Part shown: piece by piece, positions 34,061 to 42,590 of the stretch
Layout of the letters: each line of letters opens with the position of its first letter
Numbering within the stretch: the stretch's first letter is position 1
DNA from: Sulfurovum sp.
GTDB lineage: Bacteria; Campylobacterota; Campylobacteria; Campylobacterales; Sulfurovaceae
Assembly (NCBI RefSeq): GCF_015493435.1
Contig: NZ_WGDD01000054.1
Span: 62,001-126,000, forward strand
Direction of reading: 5' to 3'
DNA: 64,000 bases
The notes under the pieces: generated by a model
Databases searched by the model: none
Told to the model about the DNA's origin: nothing
The model's input: the letters and a program-made list of their open reading frames with translations, nothing else
Position numbers and translations under genes: made by a program

Positions 34061-34837
34061 ATGAATATGACTGTAACAGAACATATATCTGCATTGGACG
34101 CTATGAAGAAATATCCTCCTGCACTTTTCTATAAAGGTGACCTTTCACTGCTTAAGCGTCCAAAAGTTTCTATTGTGGGGACACGGCGTCCTATGAATTA
34201 TACACGGGAATTTACCTATACACTTGCAAAGGCACTGGCCCAACGGGGTGTATGTGTGGTCAGTGGTGCTGCGATGGGGGTAGACGGGATAGCCCATGAA
34301 GGTGCAGGTGCTGAAAATACGATTGCTGTGGTTGCCAACGGATTGGATATACGTTATCCTGCCGTGCATAATGCATTGATATCTTCCATTGAAGAGAAGG
34401 GCCTGGTGCTCAGCCAGTTCAATGAAGGGTTCAGAACAACAGGATGGAGTTTTGTAGTGCGCAACGAATTGGTCGTAGCCCTGGGCGATATTCTTATTGT
34501 GACTGAAGCTGATCTGGACAGTGGTTCCATGCGTTCTGTCGAATTTGCTCTAAAGATGGGTAAAGAGATATTTGTGCTGCCTCACAGACTGGACGGGAGC
34601 AGGGGAACCAATGCTTTGCTTCAGGAAGGAAAGGCAACAGCCATTACCGATGTGGAAAAATTTGCATCACGCTTTGGTACTGCGGTAGAGCAAACCGTGG
34701 AAAAAGATGATTTCTTCTATTTCTGTCAGTGTATGCCGACCTTCGATCAGACAGTGGAAAAATTTGGAGACAGAGTCTATGAGGCTGAGTTGGAGGGAAT
34801 TATCACGATACACAACGGTATCGTGAGACTGCAATAA
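34061..34837 (+). CDS. dprA: DNA-processing protein DprA
   Basis: Loads RecA on incoming single-stranded DNA during natural transformation. Rossmann-like core: VSIVGTRRPMNYTREF, VVSGAAMGVDGIAHEGA, TIAVVANGLDIRYPA, LSQFNEGFRTTGWSFVVRNELV and LIVTEADLDSGSMRS. It is short (about 258 residues): the C-terminal winged helix is reduced to a small piece (EAELEGIITIHNGIVRLQ). Of three clustered ATGs, 34061 has the best spacing to AAGGA. Confidence 0.92.
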   Translation: MNMTVTEHISALDAMKKYPPALFYKGDLSLLKRPKVSIVGTRRPMNYTREFTYTLAKALAQRGVCVVSGAAMGVDGIAHEGAGAENTIAVVANGLDIRYPAVHNALISSIEEKGLVLSQFNEGFRTTGWSFVVRNELVVALGDILIVTEADLDSGSMRSVEFALKMGKEIFVLPHRLDGSRGTNALLQEGKATAITDVEKFASRFGTAVEQTVEKDDFFYFCQCMPTFDQTVEKFGDRVYEAELEGIITIHNGIVRLQ

Positions 34838-34841
34838 AAGT

Positions 34842-35363
34842 TTATTTTAGCGCGTCAAGCTGTCTGACAAGTTCTTCAAGTGAAGATTCAGGCAGCATGC
34901 CGGCCTGAACGAACTGCACATTTCCTTTTTTATCGAGTGCGACCATGAAAGGAATACTTCCTCTCCATTGTGCTCTTTGTGCGATATAGTCAGTAAATTT
35001 TCCGGCTTTTTCATTTGCCACGACAATATAATTCATTCCTTTTTCTTTCGCGAACTGCTGAAGCTGTCCATTGGTCAGTCCCTGTACTTCTATGGAAATG
35101 ACCGCGAGTTTGTCTTTGTATTTTTTCTGCATATCGATCAAATGGGGAATCGAAGCAAGACAGGGAGGACATCTGTGGCCGAAGAATTCCAAAAAGATGA
35201 TCTTGCCTTCAAGTCCTTTGATCTTGAAACCCTGTTCTGTACCCGTAATATGATAGGTATGGCCATTAATATCGGTAATATTCATTACCGGCTGTTTTCC
35301 GGCTGCCTGAGAAAATGAGGAAAGTGCAAATAGCATCAGTGCTGACATGAGTATGTTTTTCAT
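34842..35363 (-). CDS. Exported thioredoxin-fold protein (TlpA/ResA-like)
   Basis: 173 residues with a signal peptide (MKNILMSALMLFALSSFSQA). The thioredoxin active site reads CPPC in FFGHRCPPCLASIPHL, within the TlpA-type fold (GKIIFLEFF, KLAVISIEVQG, GSIPFMVALDKKGNVQFVQAG with the cis-proline). It is a likely periplasmic disulfide reductase. It is convergent with dprA; a minus-strand TATAAT is at 35383-35388. Confidence 0.88.
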   Translation of the reverse strand: MKNILMSALMLFALSSFSQAAGKQPVMNITDINGHTYHITGTEQGFKIKGLEGKIIFLEFFGHRCPPCLASIPHLIDMQKKYKDKLAVISIEVQGLTNGQLQQFAKEKGMNYIVVANEKAGKFTDYIAQRAQWRGSIPFMVALDKKGNVQFVQAGMLPESSLEELVRQLDALK

Positions 35364-35455
35364 AAAAACCCTTTTTTGTTTAATTATACACTGTCTACAT
35401 TAACATGAATACAGGAATCGTACAGTTCAGGTACAAAATATAATAAATTTTTTTT

Positions 35456-35619
35456 GTTTGATGGAATTTTAAGAGCATCCGAGAATTTTAAAAGGAGGAG
35501 GAAAAAATCTATGAAAAAGGGAGACTGAAATTACTATCAGGGGAGAAATGAATTTCGTTCCTTCAGATGCTCTTATGGGAGAATTATAAAACAAGTAGTT
35601 TAACCGAACACTAATAAGA
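35456..35619. repeat. Third, inverted and diverged copy of the 165-bp repeat
   Basis: Reads in the opposite orientation to the tandem pair at 32515-32850. AGGAGGAGG, TATCAGGGGAGAA, AGATGCTCTTATG and ACAAGTAGTTTAACCGAACACTAATAAGAG are shared. The 42-codon ORF is destroyed by an early stop and small indels. Together with the heptamer array it makes up most of the 329-bp spacer between the thioredoxin gene and nagZ. Confidence 0.8.
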
Positions 35620-35632
35620 GAAGGGTAGAATT

Positions 35633-35681
35633 AGAAATTAGAAATTAGAAATTAGAAATTAGAAATTAGAAATTAGAAATT
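35633..35681. repeat. Heptanucleotide tandem array (AGAAATT)x7
   Basis: Seven perfect head-to-tail AGAAATT units, preceded by a six-base unit AGAATT (35627-35632). It ends one base before the AAGGA ribosome site of nagZ. Arrays like this change unit number by slipped-strand mispairing and can alter promoter or leader spacing. Confidence 0.9.
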
Positions 35682-35692
35682 CAAGGATACTA

Positions 35693-36778
35693 ATGAAAAA
35701 AATATTTTTAGCGGCCGCAGTGATGGCTGCAACATCGCTGTGGGCGAGGGTTTCTCTGGACCAAAAGATAGGACAGATGCTCATGATCGGTTTCCACGGA
35801 ACTTCGGCACCCCAAAATAGCCAGATATGCAAGGATATAGGCAAATACCATATTGGTGCAGTGATCCTTTTTGACTACAATCCCGTAGATAAGAGCAAAG
35901 CCAAAAATATTGCAAGCAAACAGCAGTTGAGCAGGCTCACGGCAGAACTTCAAAAATGTTCTTATGACAGAAAACTGCTGATTGCAGTCGACCAGGAGGG
36001 AGGAAAGGTACAGCGCCTTAAAAGCCGTTACGGATTTTACGGTCATTTTCCCAAAGCTTCTGAGGTGAAGTATCTGCATCAGAAGCAGATCAAAAAAACC
36101 TATGTAAAGATGGCAAAAGAACTGAAAAGCGTCGGGATCAATTTTGATCTCGCTCCTGTGGTTGACCTGGATATCAACCCGAAAAATCATGTCATTCACG
36201 GTTTGGGCCGTTCTTTCGGAAAAAACCCAAAAAAAGTAGCAGCCTATGCCGGTACCTTCATCGATGCAATGCATCAGTATGGTGTATTGACTTCTCTGAA
36301 GCATTTTCCGGGACACGGATCTTCGATGGGAGATACCCATAAAGGCTTTGTAGATGTGACACATCTTTGGAAAAGAAGCGAACTTGAGCCTTACAGACTT
36401 TTAAACAAAAAGGCAGATACGGTCATGGTTGCACATGTTTTCAATAAAAGACTGGACCCGAAGTATCCTGCAAGCCTCTCGGAAAAAACAGTTGACGGTC
36501 TTTTGAGAAAGCAGCTTGGATTTCACGGTGTCGTGATCACAGATGACATGCAGATGGGTGCGATCAGCAAAAAATACAGTTTGAAGCAAAGACTGAAACT
36601 GGCGGTCAATGCCGGTGACGATATGCTGATCTTCGGGAACCAGCTTGATCCGAGACATACCGTCAGCTCCGCAATACTGGTTGAAACGGTGAAATCACTG
36701 GTTGAAAACGGTGAGATCAGGGAAAGACGTATTGACAATGCATATAGGCGCATACAAAAATTGAAAAATAAACTCTAA
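35693..36778 (+). CDS. nagZ: Beta-N-acetylhexosaminidase NagZ-type (glycoside hydrolase family 3)
   Basis: Removes N-acetylglucosamine from peptidoglycan fragments. 361 residues with a possible signal peptide (MKKIFLAAAVMAATSLWA), unusual for the cytoplasmic E. coli NagZ and suggesting a periplasmic enzyme. Motifs: IGQMLMIGFHG, AVDQEGGKVQRL, FDLAPVVDLDIN, SLKHFPGHGSSMGDTHKG (the NagZ His-Asp acid/base loop) and the nucleophile block VITDDMQMGAI. AAGGA precedes ATG 35693. The upstream heptamer array may make expression variable. Confidence 0.9.
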   Translation: MKKIFLAAAVMAATSLWARVSLDQKIGQMLMIGFHGTSAPQNSQICKDIGKYHIGAVILFDYNPVDKSKAKNIASKQQLSRLTAELQKCSYDRKLLIAVDQEGGKVQRLKSRYGFYGHFPKASEVKYLHQKQIKKTYVKMAKELKSVGINFDLAPVVDLDINPKNHVIHGLGRSFGKNPKKVAAYAGTFIDAMHQYGVLTSLKHFPGHGSSMGDTHKGFVDVTHLWKRSELEPYRLLNKKADTVMVAHVFNKRLDPKYPASLSEKTVDGLLRKQLGFHGVVITDDMQMGAISKKYSLKQRLKLAVNAGDDMLIFGNQLDPRHTVSSAILVETVKSLVENGEIRERRIDNAYRRIQKLKNKL

Positions 36779-37167
36779 ATACGGTCCAAATAACGTTCGA
36801 GAATGATTTTTGCCGCGATAGAATCGATCTTCCCGTCTTTTTTGTGCCTGAACTGTCCCCTGGTCATCTCTTTGGCTTCAAAGCTGCTGCCCTGCTCATC
36901 CTGGTAGGATACATCGATGTCATCCAGGGCAAGCAGAGAGACAAAATGTTTGATCCGCCGTTCCATTTCTTCAGAGCCGGACCCATCTTTGGGAAGGCCG
37001 ACTACAAGTTTTTCTATCTCCCATGCATGTAGAACATCCCGGACATCCCTCGCTGCCTGGTTCCGGTTCTTTCGCAAAATGGCATCCTGCGGCAGAACGA
37101 TCTTCCCGTCCAGGGAAATCGCTACACCGATACGTTTGAGTCCAACATCTATACAGGCAGTTTTCAT
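36775..37167 (-). CDS. ruvX: RuvX/YqgF-type RNase H-fold Holliday junction resolvase-like protein
   Basis: About 130 residues starting MKTACIDVGLKRIGVAIS (the first acidic residue of the RNase H-like site), followed by KLVVGLPKDGSGSE, VSYQDEQGSS and KDGKIDSIAAKIILERYL. In other bacteria it processes the 16S rRNA 5' end. The start at 37167 is preferred to an in-frame ATG at 37185. It overlaps the nagZ stop by 4 bp (convergent). Confidence 0.88.
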   Translation of the reverse strand: MKTACIDVGLKRIGVAISLDGKIVLPQDAILRKNRNQAARDVRDVLHAWEIEKLVVGLPKDGSGSEEMERRIKHFVSLLALDDIDVSYQDEQGSSFEAKEMTRGQFRHKKDGKIDSIAAKIILERYLDRI

Positions 37168-37200
37168 AAGCTGATTATAGCGCAATATGGCTATATGCTC

Positions 37201-38094
37201 CTATAGGATCTCTGCTATGAATGCGGTAGGTTCGATCTCTTTTTTGACCTTTGGCAGTATGTCAAGCGCTGTAGCCTTGTATCTGTACGGTCCGATAAGG
37301 AGTTTGGATATCTGTCTGCCGTTCATGGGAAAATGAATGATTTTGTAACTGTACCCGAGTCTGCGTATCTTGTAAAGCAATGCACTTTTCGGTTTTCCTC
37401 TGAATGAGCCGACCTGTACAAAAAAAGCCCCTTTTTTGCTGCTGTTGTCAATGACAGGCCGACTTGCAGTCCTCTGTTGTACTGCTTTGGCCTGTGTTTT
37501 CCTTTTCAGGTCGGCAATAGCTTTGGTCTTCCATGGGCTGTTGTGCTGTTTGGTCTGTGCAAGAAGGGACTGTTTTGTGCTGGGCAGGTAGCGTCTGCAA
37601 ATGCGCAGGCGTTTTTTATAGTACGGTGAAGTGCGCAGGTTGGAGTAGACGACTTCGTTTTTGGTAGTACTGGCATGCGTGAACCATCCGTCACCGAGAT
37701 ACATACCTACATGGGTGATCTTCCCGTTGCGTCTCTTGGTTGTATCGAAGAAGATCAGGTCGCCGTATTTGAGTTCGGAAGGTTTGATGTATTTCCCGAC
37801 CTTTGCCTGTTCTCTTGCTGTTCTGGGAAGATCGATTCCCATACTGCCGTACATATAGTAGGTGTATCCGGAGCAGTCAAAATTGTTTGGCCCCTCTTCA
37901 GCCCATACATAAGGACTGCCTTTGAGCTTTTTAACCATTTTCTCAAGGCTTTTTTTTGTCGGACTGTATTTTACTTTTGGTTTTTTAATTTCGTAATGCG
38001 GATGTTTTGGATGGGGTGAAGGTTTGCATCCTGAAAGAAAAAGAAGAGAAGAAAGAAGCAGCACCGCACTCAATAGTTGATAAATTCTATGCAT
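37201..38094 (-). CDS. NlpC/P60 lipoprotein peptidase with C-terminal SPOR domain
   Basis: 297 residues. A lipobox FLSGC sits at the end of the signal peptide (Cys about residue 23). The NlpC/P60 domain (about 50-165) carries the catalytic cysteine in NNFDCSGYTYYMYG, histidine in ITHVGMYLGDG, and HAS. After a basic linker, a SPOR domain (about 223-297, AFFVQVGSFRG...LLIGPYRYKA) follows. It probably cuts peptide stems at septal peptidoglycan from the outer or inner membrane. It is paralogous to the next upstream gene, which lacks the SPOR part. Confidence 0.88.
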   Translation of the reverse strand: MHRIYQLLSAVLLLSSLLFLSGCKPSPHPKHPHYEIKKPKVKYSPTKKSLEKMVKKLKGSPYVWAEEGPNNFDCSGYTYYMYGSMGIDLPRTAREQAKVGKYIKPSELKYGDLIFFDTTKRRNGKITHVGMYLGDGWFTHASTTKNEVVYSNLRTSPYYKKRLRICRRYLPSTKQSLLAQTKQHNSPWKTKAIADLKRKTQAKAVQQRTASRPVIDNSSKKGAFFVQVGSFRGKPKSALLYKIRRLGYSYKIIHFPMNGRQISKLLIGPYRYKATALDILPKVKKEIEPTAFIAEIL

Positions 38095-38153
38095 TCGTCT
38101 ACCCTGAAGTTGAGATATTCAATTATAGTCCAAAGCGGCTTTGAAAAGAGCCT

Positions 38154-38780
38154 TTACGGTACCGCCTTTCTGGGAATGTTCATACCGGGTTTCCACGGTG
38201 TGGTATAGAGTGTACTGGTAACTTTCATTTTCTTCAGAGGTGCACTGCAGTTCATGTAAAAGGTTCTTTCGTCTTCACTCATATAACGTTTGCATATCTT
38301 AATGCGTTTTTTATATCGCGGTTCTTTGTCAAAACTGCTGATGACTACTTTACGGTGCTTGCTGCTGGCCTGAGCGAACCATCCGTCCCCCAGGTACATA
38401 CCTACATGGCTGATACGTCTGCTGTGTCTATTGGTCGAACCGAAGAAGATCAGGTCGCCGTAGGTCAAATCTTTAAAAGCGACGGTTTTACCCACTTTTG
38501 CCTGTTCGCATGCCGTCCGGGGCAATGTAACACCCATGGAACCGTAAATGTTGTAGGTCAGGCCGGAACAGTCAAAAGCATTGGGTCCCTCTTCAGCCCA
38601 GATATAGGGTTTTCCGAGATACTGGTTGAGAAGTTTCTGAATATTCTCTCTGTTGGGTTGACAGACTTTCTCAGGTTTGATAATGGCGTAGTTTGGATAA
38701 CTGTAGGGTTTGGGAGTACATCCGCTTAAAAAGAACAGAAGTGTAAACAGAGTGGAAAGTAATGGGAAAGCTGTTTTCAT
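38154..38780 (-). CDS. NlpC/P60 lipoprotein peptidase
   Basis: 208 residues with lipobox FLSGC (Cys about residue 21) and an NlpC/P60 domain: PYIWAEEGPNAFDCSGLTYNIYGSMG with the catalytic Cys, then RISHVGMYLGDGWFAQAS with the His. It shares PRTA.EQAKVGK, YGDLIFF and YLGDGWF with the adjacent SPOR-bearing protein, so the two arose by duplication. The C-terminal tail is short and ends in a cysteine-containing basic stretch. It lies directly after queA on the same strand. Confidence 0.88.
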   Translation of the reverse strand: MKTAFPLLSTLFTLLFFLSGCTPKPYSYPNYAIIKPEKVCQPNRENIQKLLNQYLGKPYIWAEEGPNAFDCSGLTYNIYGSMGVTLPRTACEQAKVGKTVAFKDLTYGDLIFFGSTNRHSRRISHVGMYLGDGWFAQASSKHRKVVISSFDKEPRYKKRIKICKRYMSEDERTFYMNCSAPLKKMKVTSTLYTTPWKPGMNIPRKAVP

Positions 38781-38791
38781 TTAAACCCCTT

Positions 38792-39841
38792 TTAGAGTAT
38801 CAGCATGGCATCTCCGTAAGAAAAGAACCGATATTTTTTTGCGATAGCCTCTTTATATAATTGTAGCGTTTTTTCTCTTCCTATAAAAGCACTCACCAGC
38901 ATAATGAGGGTACTTTTGGGCAGGTGGAAATTAGTGAGTAGATGGGTGACTCTTCGGGGCGGATTGTGCGGATTGAGAAAGAGGTCGCACTCTCCCTGTG
39001 TTTTTTGGGTCCGGACATAATACTCTATGGTCCTTGTCACGGTAGTACCTATGGCAAGTATCTCTCTGTCACTGTCAAGTACACGTGCGGCATCCTGTGG
39101 GATATCAAAGTACTCGGAATGCATGGGGTGGTCCAGTATCTTCTCTGCTTCGACAGGTTTGAATGTACCTGCACCCACATGCAGGGTTATTTTGTGTGTT
39201 CTGTGCCTTTTTTGCAGGGCGTCAAAAAGTTCGGGCGTAAAGTGCAGGGATGCCGTAGGTGCTGCAACTGCCCCGGCATTTTCGGCAAAGAGGGTCTGAT
39301 AGTCCGTTTCGTCTTCTGTGTTGTCTTCTCTCTGCATATAGGGAGGCAGCGGTATATGGCCTATCTGGTCGAGTATCTGTACCAGCGTTTCAAAGCGGAT
39401 CTCTTTGTTTTGATGGGTAAACGTGACGATACGGGAACCGTCTTGATTCAAGTCGGTAACGGTTGCTGCCAGTTCGTTGTCAAAAAGCAGTATGGTTCCT
39501 TTGTTGACTTTTCCCCTGATGAGAACCAGATAGCGATGTGCATCGAGAGGTTTGTTGAAAAGCAGTTCCACTTTTCCTCCGCCCTGGCCGTTAGCTGAAA
39601 ATTTGCGCCCGAAGATGCGTGCTTTAATGACACGGGTGTCATTGAGAAAAACATCACATGTCTCAGGAAGAAATTCCAGAAGATGTTTGAACGTAGTGTG
39701 TGTAACACTGTTATCAATTCTGTTGTACACAAGGAGTTTTGCTTCGTCCCTGGGATGTACAGGTGTCGTCGCGATGAAACCCTCGGGGAGGGTATAGTCG
39801 TAGTTTCGGGTCAGAAGTTCAGGCAGGATCGGTGTAGGCAT
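38792..39841 (-). CDS. queA: S-adenosylmethionine:tRNA ribosyltransferase-isomerase QueA
   Basis: Penultimate step of queuosine synthesis in tRNA anticodons. 349 residues: YDYTLPEGFIATTPVHPRDEAKLLVYNR, FLNDTRVIKARIFG, KVELLFNKP, LPPYMQRED, YQTLFAENAGAVAAPTASLHFTPEL, LHVGAGTFKPVEAE and TNFHLPKSTLIMLVSAF are all QueA blocks. It abuts the tatC stop, so tatB-tatC-queA and the NlpC genes may form one unit. Confidence 0.95.
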   Translation of the reverse strand: MPTPILPELLTRNYDYTLPEGFIATTPVHPRDEAKLLVYNRIDNSVTHTTFKHLLEFLPETCDVFLNDTRVIKARIFGRKFSANGQGGGKVELLFNKPLDAHRYLVLIRGKVNKGTILLFDNELAATVTDLNQDGSRIVTFTHQNKEIRFETLVQILDQIGHIPLPPYMQREDNTEDETDYQTLFAENAGAVAAPTASLHFTPELFDALQKRHRTHKITLHVGAGTFKPVEAEKILDHPMHSEYFDIPQDAARVLDSDREILAIGTTVTRTIEYYVRTQKTQGECDLFLNPHNPPRRVTHLLTNFHLPKSTLIMLVSAFIGREKTLQLYKEAIAKKYRFFSYGDAMLIL

Positions 39842-40882
39842 TTATGGTTTGTCTAACTCGTCTGGCAATGCGTTTTGGGTACTTTCGTTTTCATGCGCTT
39901 CTGCGTCGTTCTCTTCTTCCTCGTCATCCTTTTTTTCCGGGTTGACCATACGTACGATGAAAATGGAGAGAACGTACAGAAGAACAAGCGGTGCAGCCAT
40001 AAGCAGCTGTGTCAAAATATCCGGCGGTGTCAGAATGGCGGCAAGTACAAAGATGATGACAATGGCATATTTGAAAAAATCGATCAGTGTACGGTCCGTG
40101 ACAAGTCCGAGCAGTGCAAGGAAGTAGGCAAATACAGGCAGTTCGAATGCAATACCGAAACCGAGCATGATCTTGGTAAAGAATCCGACATAATCTTCGA
40201 TATTGATGAACGGCGTATAGAGGAAAGATCCAAAAGTAATGAGGAACTGAAAACCGAACGGTGTGACCACATAATAGGCAAAAACAACCCCGATAAAGAA
40301 CATAAGCGATCCGCCGACAACAAAAGGAATGACCATTTTCTTTTCATTGCTGTAGAGCCCCGGAGCCACAAAAAGCCAGAGCTGATACAGGATGAACGGC
40401 ATGGCACCGAGAAGCCCTGCAAAAAATGAAACTTTCAGGGCGACAAAGAAAGCGCCTCCGACCTGGTGTGTGGTGATCTTCCCTTCAAAATTGTGCTGGT
40501 TCGGACGGGCAGAATTATGATCGCGTTTTTTGATCGTGTCATCCAGTATCCGGGCAGCATCGGCTGCATTTTTAAGCAGCGGAGCCAGTTTCGGATCAGC
40601 AGCTTTGGCAGCTTCATAAAGGTTTTTCTGAAGCTTTTCAGCGGCTTTCACGGCAGGTGTCTTGCTTGTGTTCTCCTCCTGCTTCATGGTCCAGGTTGCC
40701 TTTTCCTGTGATTCTATGATACGTCCTACTTGTGTCAGCGCATTGTTGAGGGGTGCGGTGATCCATGTGAGAATGGCATTGTGGAAGGTAAATGCTATGA
40801 TAAAAGCAACAAAAACGGAAAGAACGGAAAGTCCAAGCCTTTTCCTCAGTTCAGCGAGGTGGGGACGAAGGTCATCAAACAT
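39842..40882 (-). CDS. tatC: Sec-independent protein translocase TatC with enlarged first periplasmic loop
   Basis: Receptor subunit that binds twin-arginine signal peptides. It begins HLAELRKRL (the signal-binding N-terminus), with six hydrophobic segments. At 346 residues it is about 90 longer than usual. Roughly 80 extra residues lie between PL at 44-45 and the KITTHQVGGAFFVALKVSFFAG block (135 onward), a helical Ala/Lys-rich insertion in the first periplasmic loop. The C-terminus has an added acidic tail (KKDDEEEENDAEAHENE). It overlaps tatB by one base. Confidence 0.93.
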   Translation of the reverse strand: MFDDLRPHLAELRKRLGLSVLSVFVAFIIAFTFHNAILTWITAPLNNALTQVGRIIESQEKATWTMKQEENTSKTPAVKAAEKLQKNLYEAAKAADPKLAPLLKNAADAARILDDTIKKRDHNSARPNQHNFEGKITTHQVGGAFFVALKVSFFAGLLGAMPFILYQLWLFVAPGLYSNEKKMVIPFVVGGSLMFFIGVVFAYYVVTPFGFQFLITFGSFLYTPFINIEDYVGFFTKIMLGFGIAFELPVFAYFLALLGLVTDRTLIDFFKYAIVIIFVLAAILTPPDILTQLLMAAPLVLLYVLSIFIVRMVNPEKKDDEEEENDAEAHENESTQNALPDELDKP

Positions 40883-41370
40883 CAGGCTTTGTCCTCATTC
40901 TTTTGGATTTTATCTTTGTTGGTTGCAGGTTTTTCAGGTTTTTGATCATTTTCTCCGGAAGTTTTCTTTTTCTTTTTTGATTTTTTCTTGAAAGTGACAG
41001 TATCGCTTTTTTCTTCAACCTGCGGGGCAGGTCTTTCATCGGCATACGGAGATGCTTTTTCAGGCTGCTGTATCTCATGGGTATCCGTATCATAAATAAT
41101 GTCCTGCATATCATCAAGTCCGATATTTTTGAAACTTCTGAGTTCGTCTGTGGCACTGTCCAGCTGCTGCTTGTAATTAAGTGCTTCTTCTTTGAGGTCA
41201 GCGATACGAAGCTCTTCATCGAGAGAACTTTTTGCGTCACCTATGGTCTTTTTGACACTTTTGATGAACTTTGCGATCTGGACCATCGCCTCGGGCAGTT
41301 TGTCCGGTCCTAGAAAAAGGATCGCAATAATAGCTATGAGAAGTATTTCGGTAAAACCTATGCCAAACAT
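40882..41370 (-). CDS. tatB: Sec-independent protein translocase TatB
   Basis: 162 residues: an N-terminal membrane helix (GIGFTEILLIAIIAILFLGPDKLPEAM, with the FLGP hinge), an amphipathic helix (VQIAKFIKSVKKTIGDAK), then a long charged tail with a lysine-rich block. The length and tail favour TatB over TatA. It is followed directly by tatC; no tatA is in the window. Confidence 0.9.
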   Translation of the reverse strand: MFGIGFTEILLIAIIAILFLGPDKLPEAMVQIAKFIKSVKKTIGDAKSSLDEELRIADLKEEALNYKQQLDSATDELRSFKNIGLDDMQDIIYDTDTHEIQQPEKASPYADERPAPQVEEKSDTVTFKKKSKKKKKTSGENDQKPEKPATNKDKIQKNEDKA

Positions 41371-41406
41371 CGAATGCCTTTGAATTAATTGCTGTATTTT
41401 AGCAAA

Positions 41407-42462
41407 TTATTCTAAAATATAGAGTGCAAGGGCGTCGGCAATAAAAAAGTTCTCATTGTAGAAGTGTGTACTGTTCTGTATCAGTTTCCCTTCCTTCACA
41501 AGCAGTTCGGCTCTTGTACGCATTGTGGTGTTCAGAAGGCCTTTTTCAATGCCGATAGTGCTTCTCAGACCCAAAAAGATCTTTTCGGTAAGCAGATTTT
41601 CCGCACTGAGGAATTCTTCACTGATAGTCAGAGGATCGGCAATATACCTTTCAATATCGGTTTGCGGGTAATAACGGGTATTTTTGAGAAAACCGACGGC
41701 ACCGGCACCGGCACCGATATAGTCATCGAGTTCCCAGTACCCTTTGTTGTGCCGACTTTGGTACTGTCCGAAATTGGAGATCTCATAGTGTGTAAAACCT
41801 CTTTTTACGATTTCCCCGGCAACGAAAAAGGCGAGATCGTCATTCTCCTGCCTGACTTCAGGTGTGCTTGAAAACCTGGTGCCCTCCTCTATGGTGAGCT
41901 CATAGGCCGAAATATGGTCGATCGGCAGTGCAAATGCCTGTTCGATATCGCTCTCGAGAAGGGTTTTTGTATCGCCCCGGTAATTGTAAATGAGGTCAAG
42001 GGAAAGATGTTCAAAGCCAAGTGATTTGGCCGTTAGAACAGCTGTTTCTGCCTGTTTGGGGGTATGTGCCCGGTTGAGGGCTTTGAGTTTCCCACTGTTA
42101 AAACTCTGTACACCGAAACTGACACGGTTTACGCCGAGCTCTTTCATGCCTTTGAGCCATATTTCTGTGGCGGAATTGGGGTTGGCTTCCGTTGTGATCT
42201 CTGCATCTTTGCAGAGATAGGGTCTTAGAAGATCAAAAACAGGCCTATAGAGTTCGGGTGCCACGGTCGAGGGGGTGCCTCCTCCGATAAACAGGGTTTC
42301 TATCTGTCCGTGCTGTACACTGAAACGCTGCAGTTCAACCACCAGCTGACGGTAGAGTGCCTGCATATAGCTATTGCGTGTGTCGAACTTGTCTACATAG
42401 GAGTTGAAGCTGCAGTAGTGACATTTCGAGTCACAATAGGGGATGTGAATGTAGGCTAACAT
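41407..42462 (-). CDS. hemW: HemW-type radical SAM protein (coproporphyrinogen oxidase-like heme chaperone)
   Basis: About 351 residues. The radical SAM cluster motif CDSKCHYC is near the N-terminus in MLAYIHIPYCDSKCHYCSFNSY. Further blocks: LFIGGGTPS, ITTEANPNS, RVSFGVQSFN, LDLIYNYRG and HISAYELTIEEGT. The absence of the extra N-terminal region of true HemN, and the CxxxCxxC followed by S rather than further cysteine, favour HemW. The start 42462 has AAAAGG upstream; the frame also opens at 42510. Confidence 0.88.
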   Translation of the reverse strand: MLAYIHIPYCDSKCHYCSFNSYVDKFDTRNSYMQALYRQLVVELQRFSVQHGQIETLFIGGGTPSTVAPELYRPVFDLLRPYLCKDAEITTEANPNSATEIWLKGMKELGVNRVSFGVQSFNSGKLKALNRAHTPKQAETAVLTAKSLGFEHLSLDLIYNYRGDTKTLLESDIEQAFALPIDHISAYELTIEEGTRFSSTPEVRQENDDLAFFVAGEIVKRGFTHYEISNFGQYQSRHNKGYWELDDYIGAGAGAVGFLKNTRYYPQTDIERYIADPLTISEEFLSAENLLTEKIFLGLRSTIGIEKGLLNTTMRTRAELLVKEGKLIQNSTHFYNENFFIADALALYILE

Positions 42463-42590
42463 TTTTTTGCCTTTTTCAAATGGATATAACCGTATTTTAG
42501 GTAGAATCATATCAGAAATTTAAGAGCAAGTCTCTAAATGACGCAGTTATTTGACTGTTTTTTAAAAATGATTGAAAATGAGTATTTGGT

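Noticed and set aside
35633-35681. CRISPR-like array
   Set aside because: Units are 7 bp and contiguous without spacers; no cas gene is in the window.
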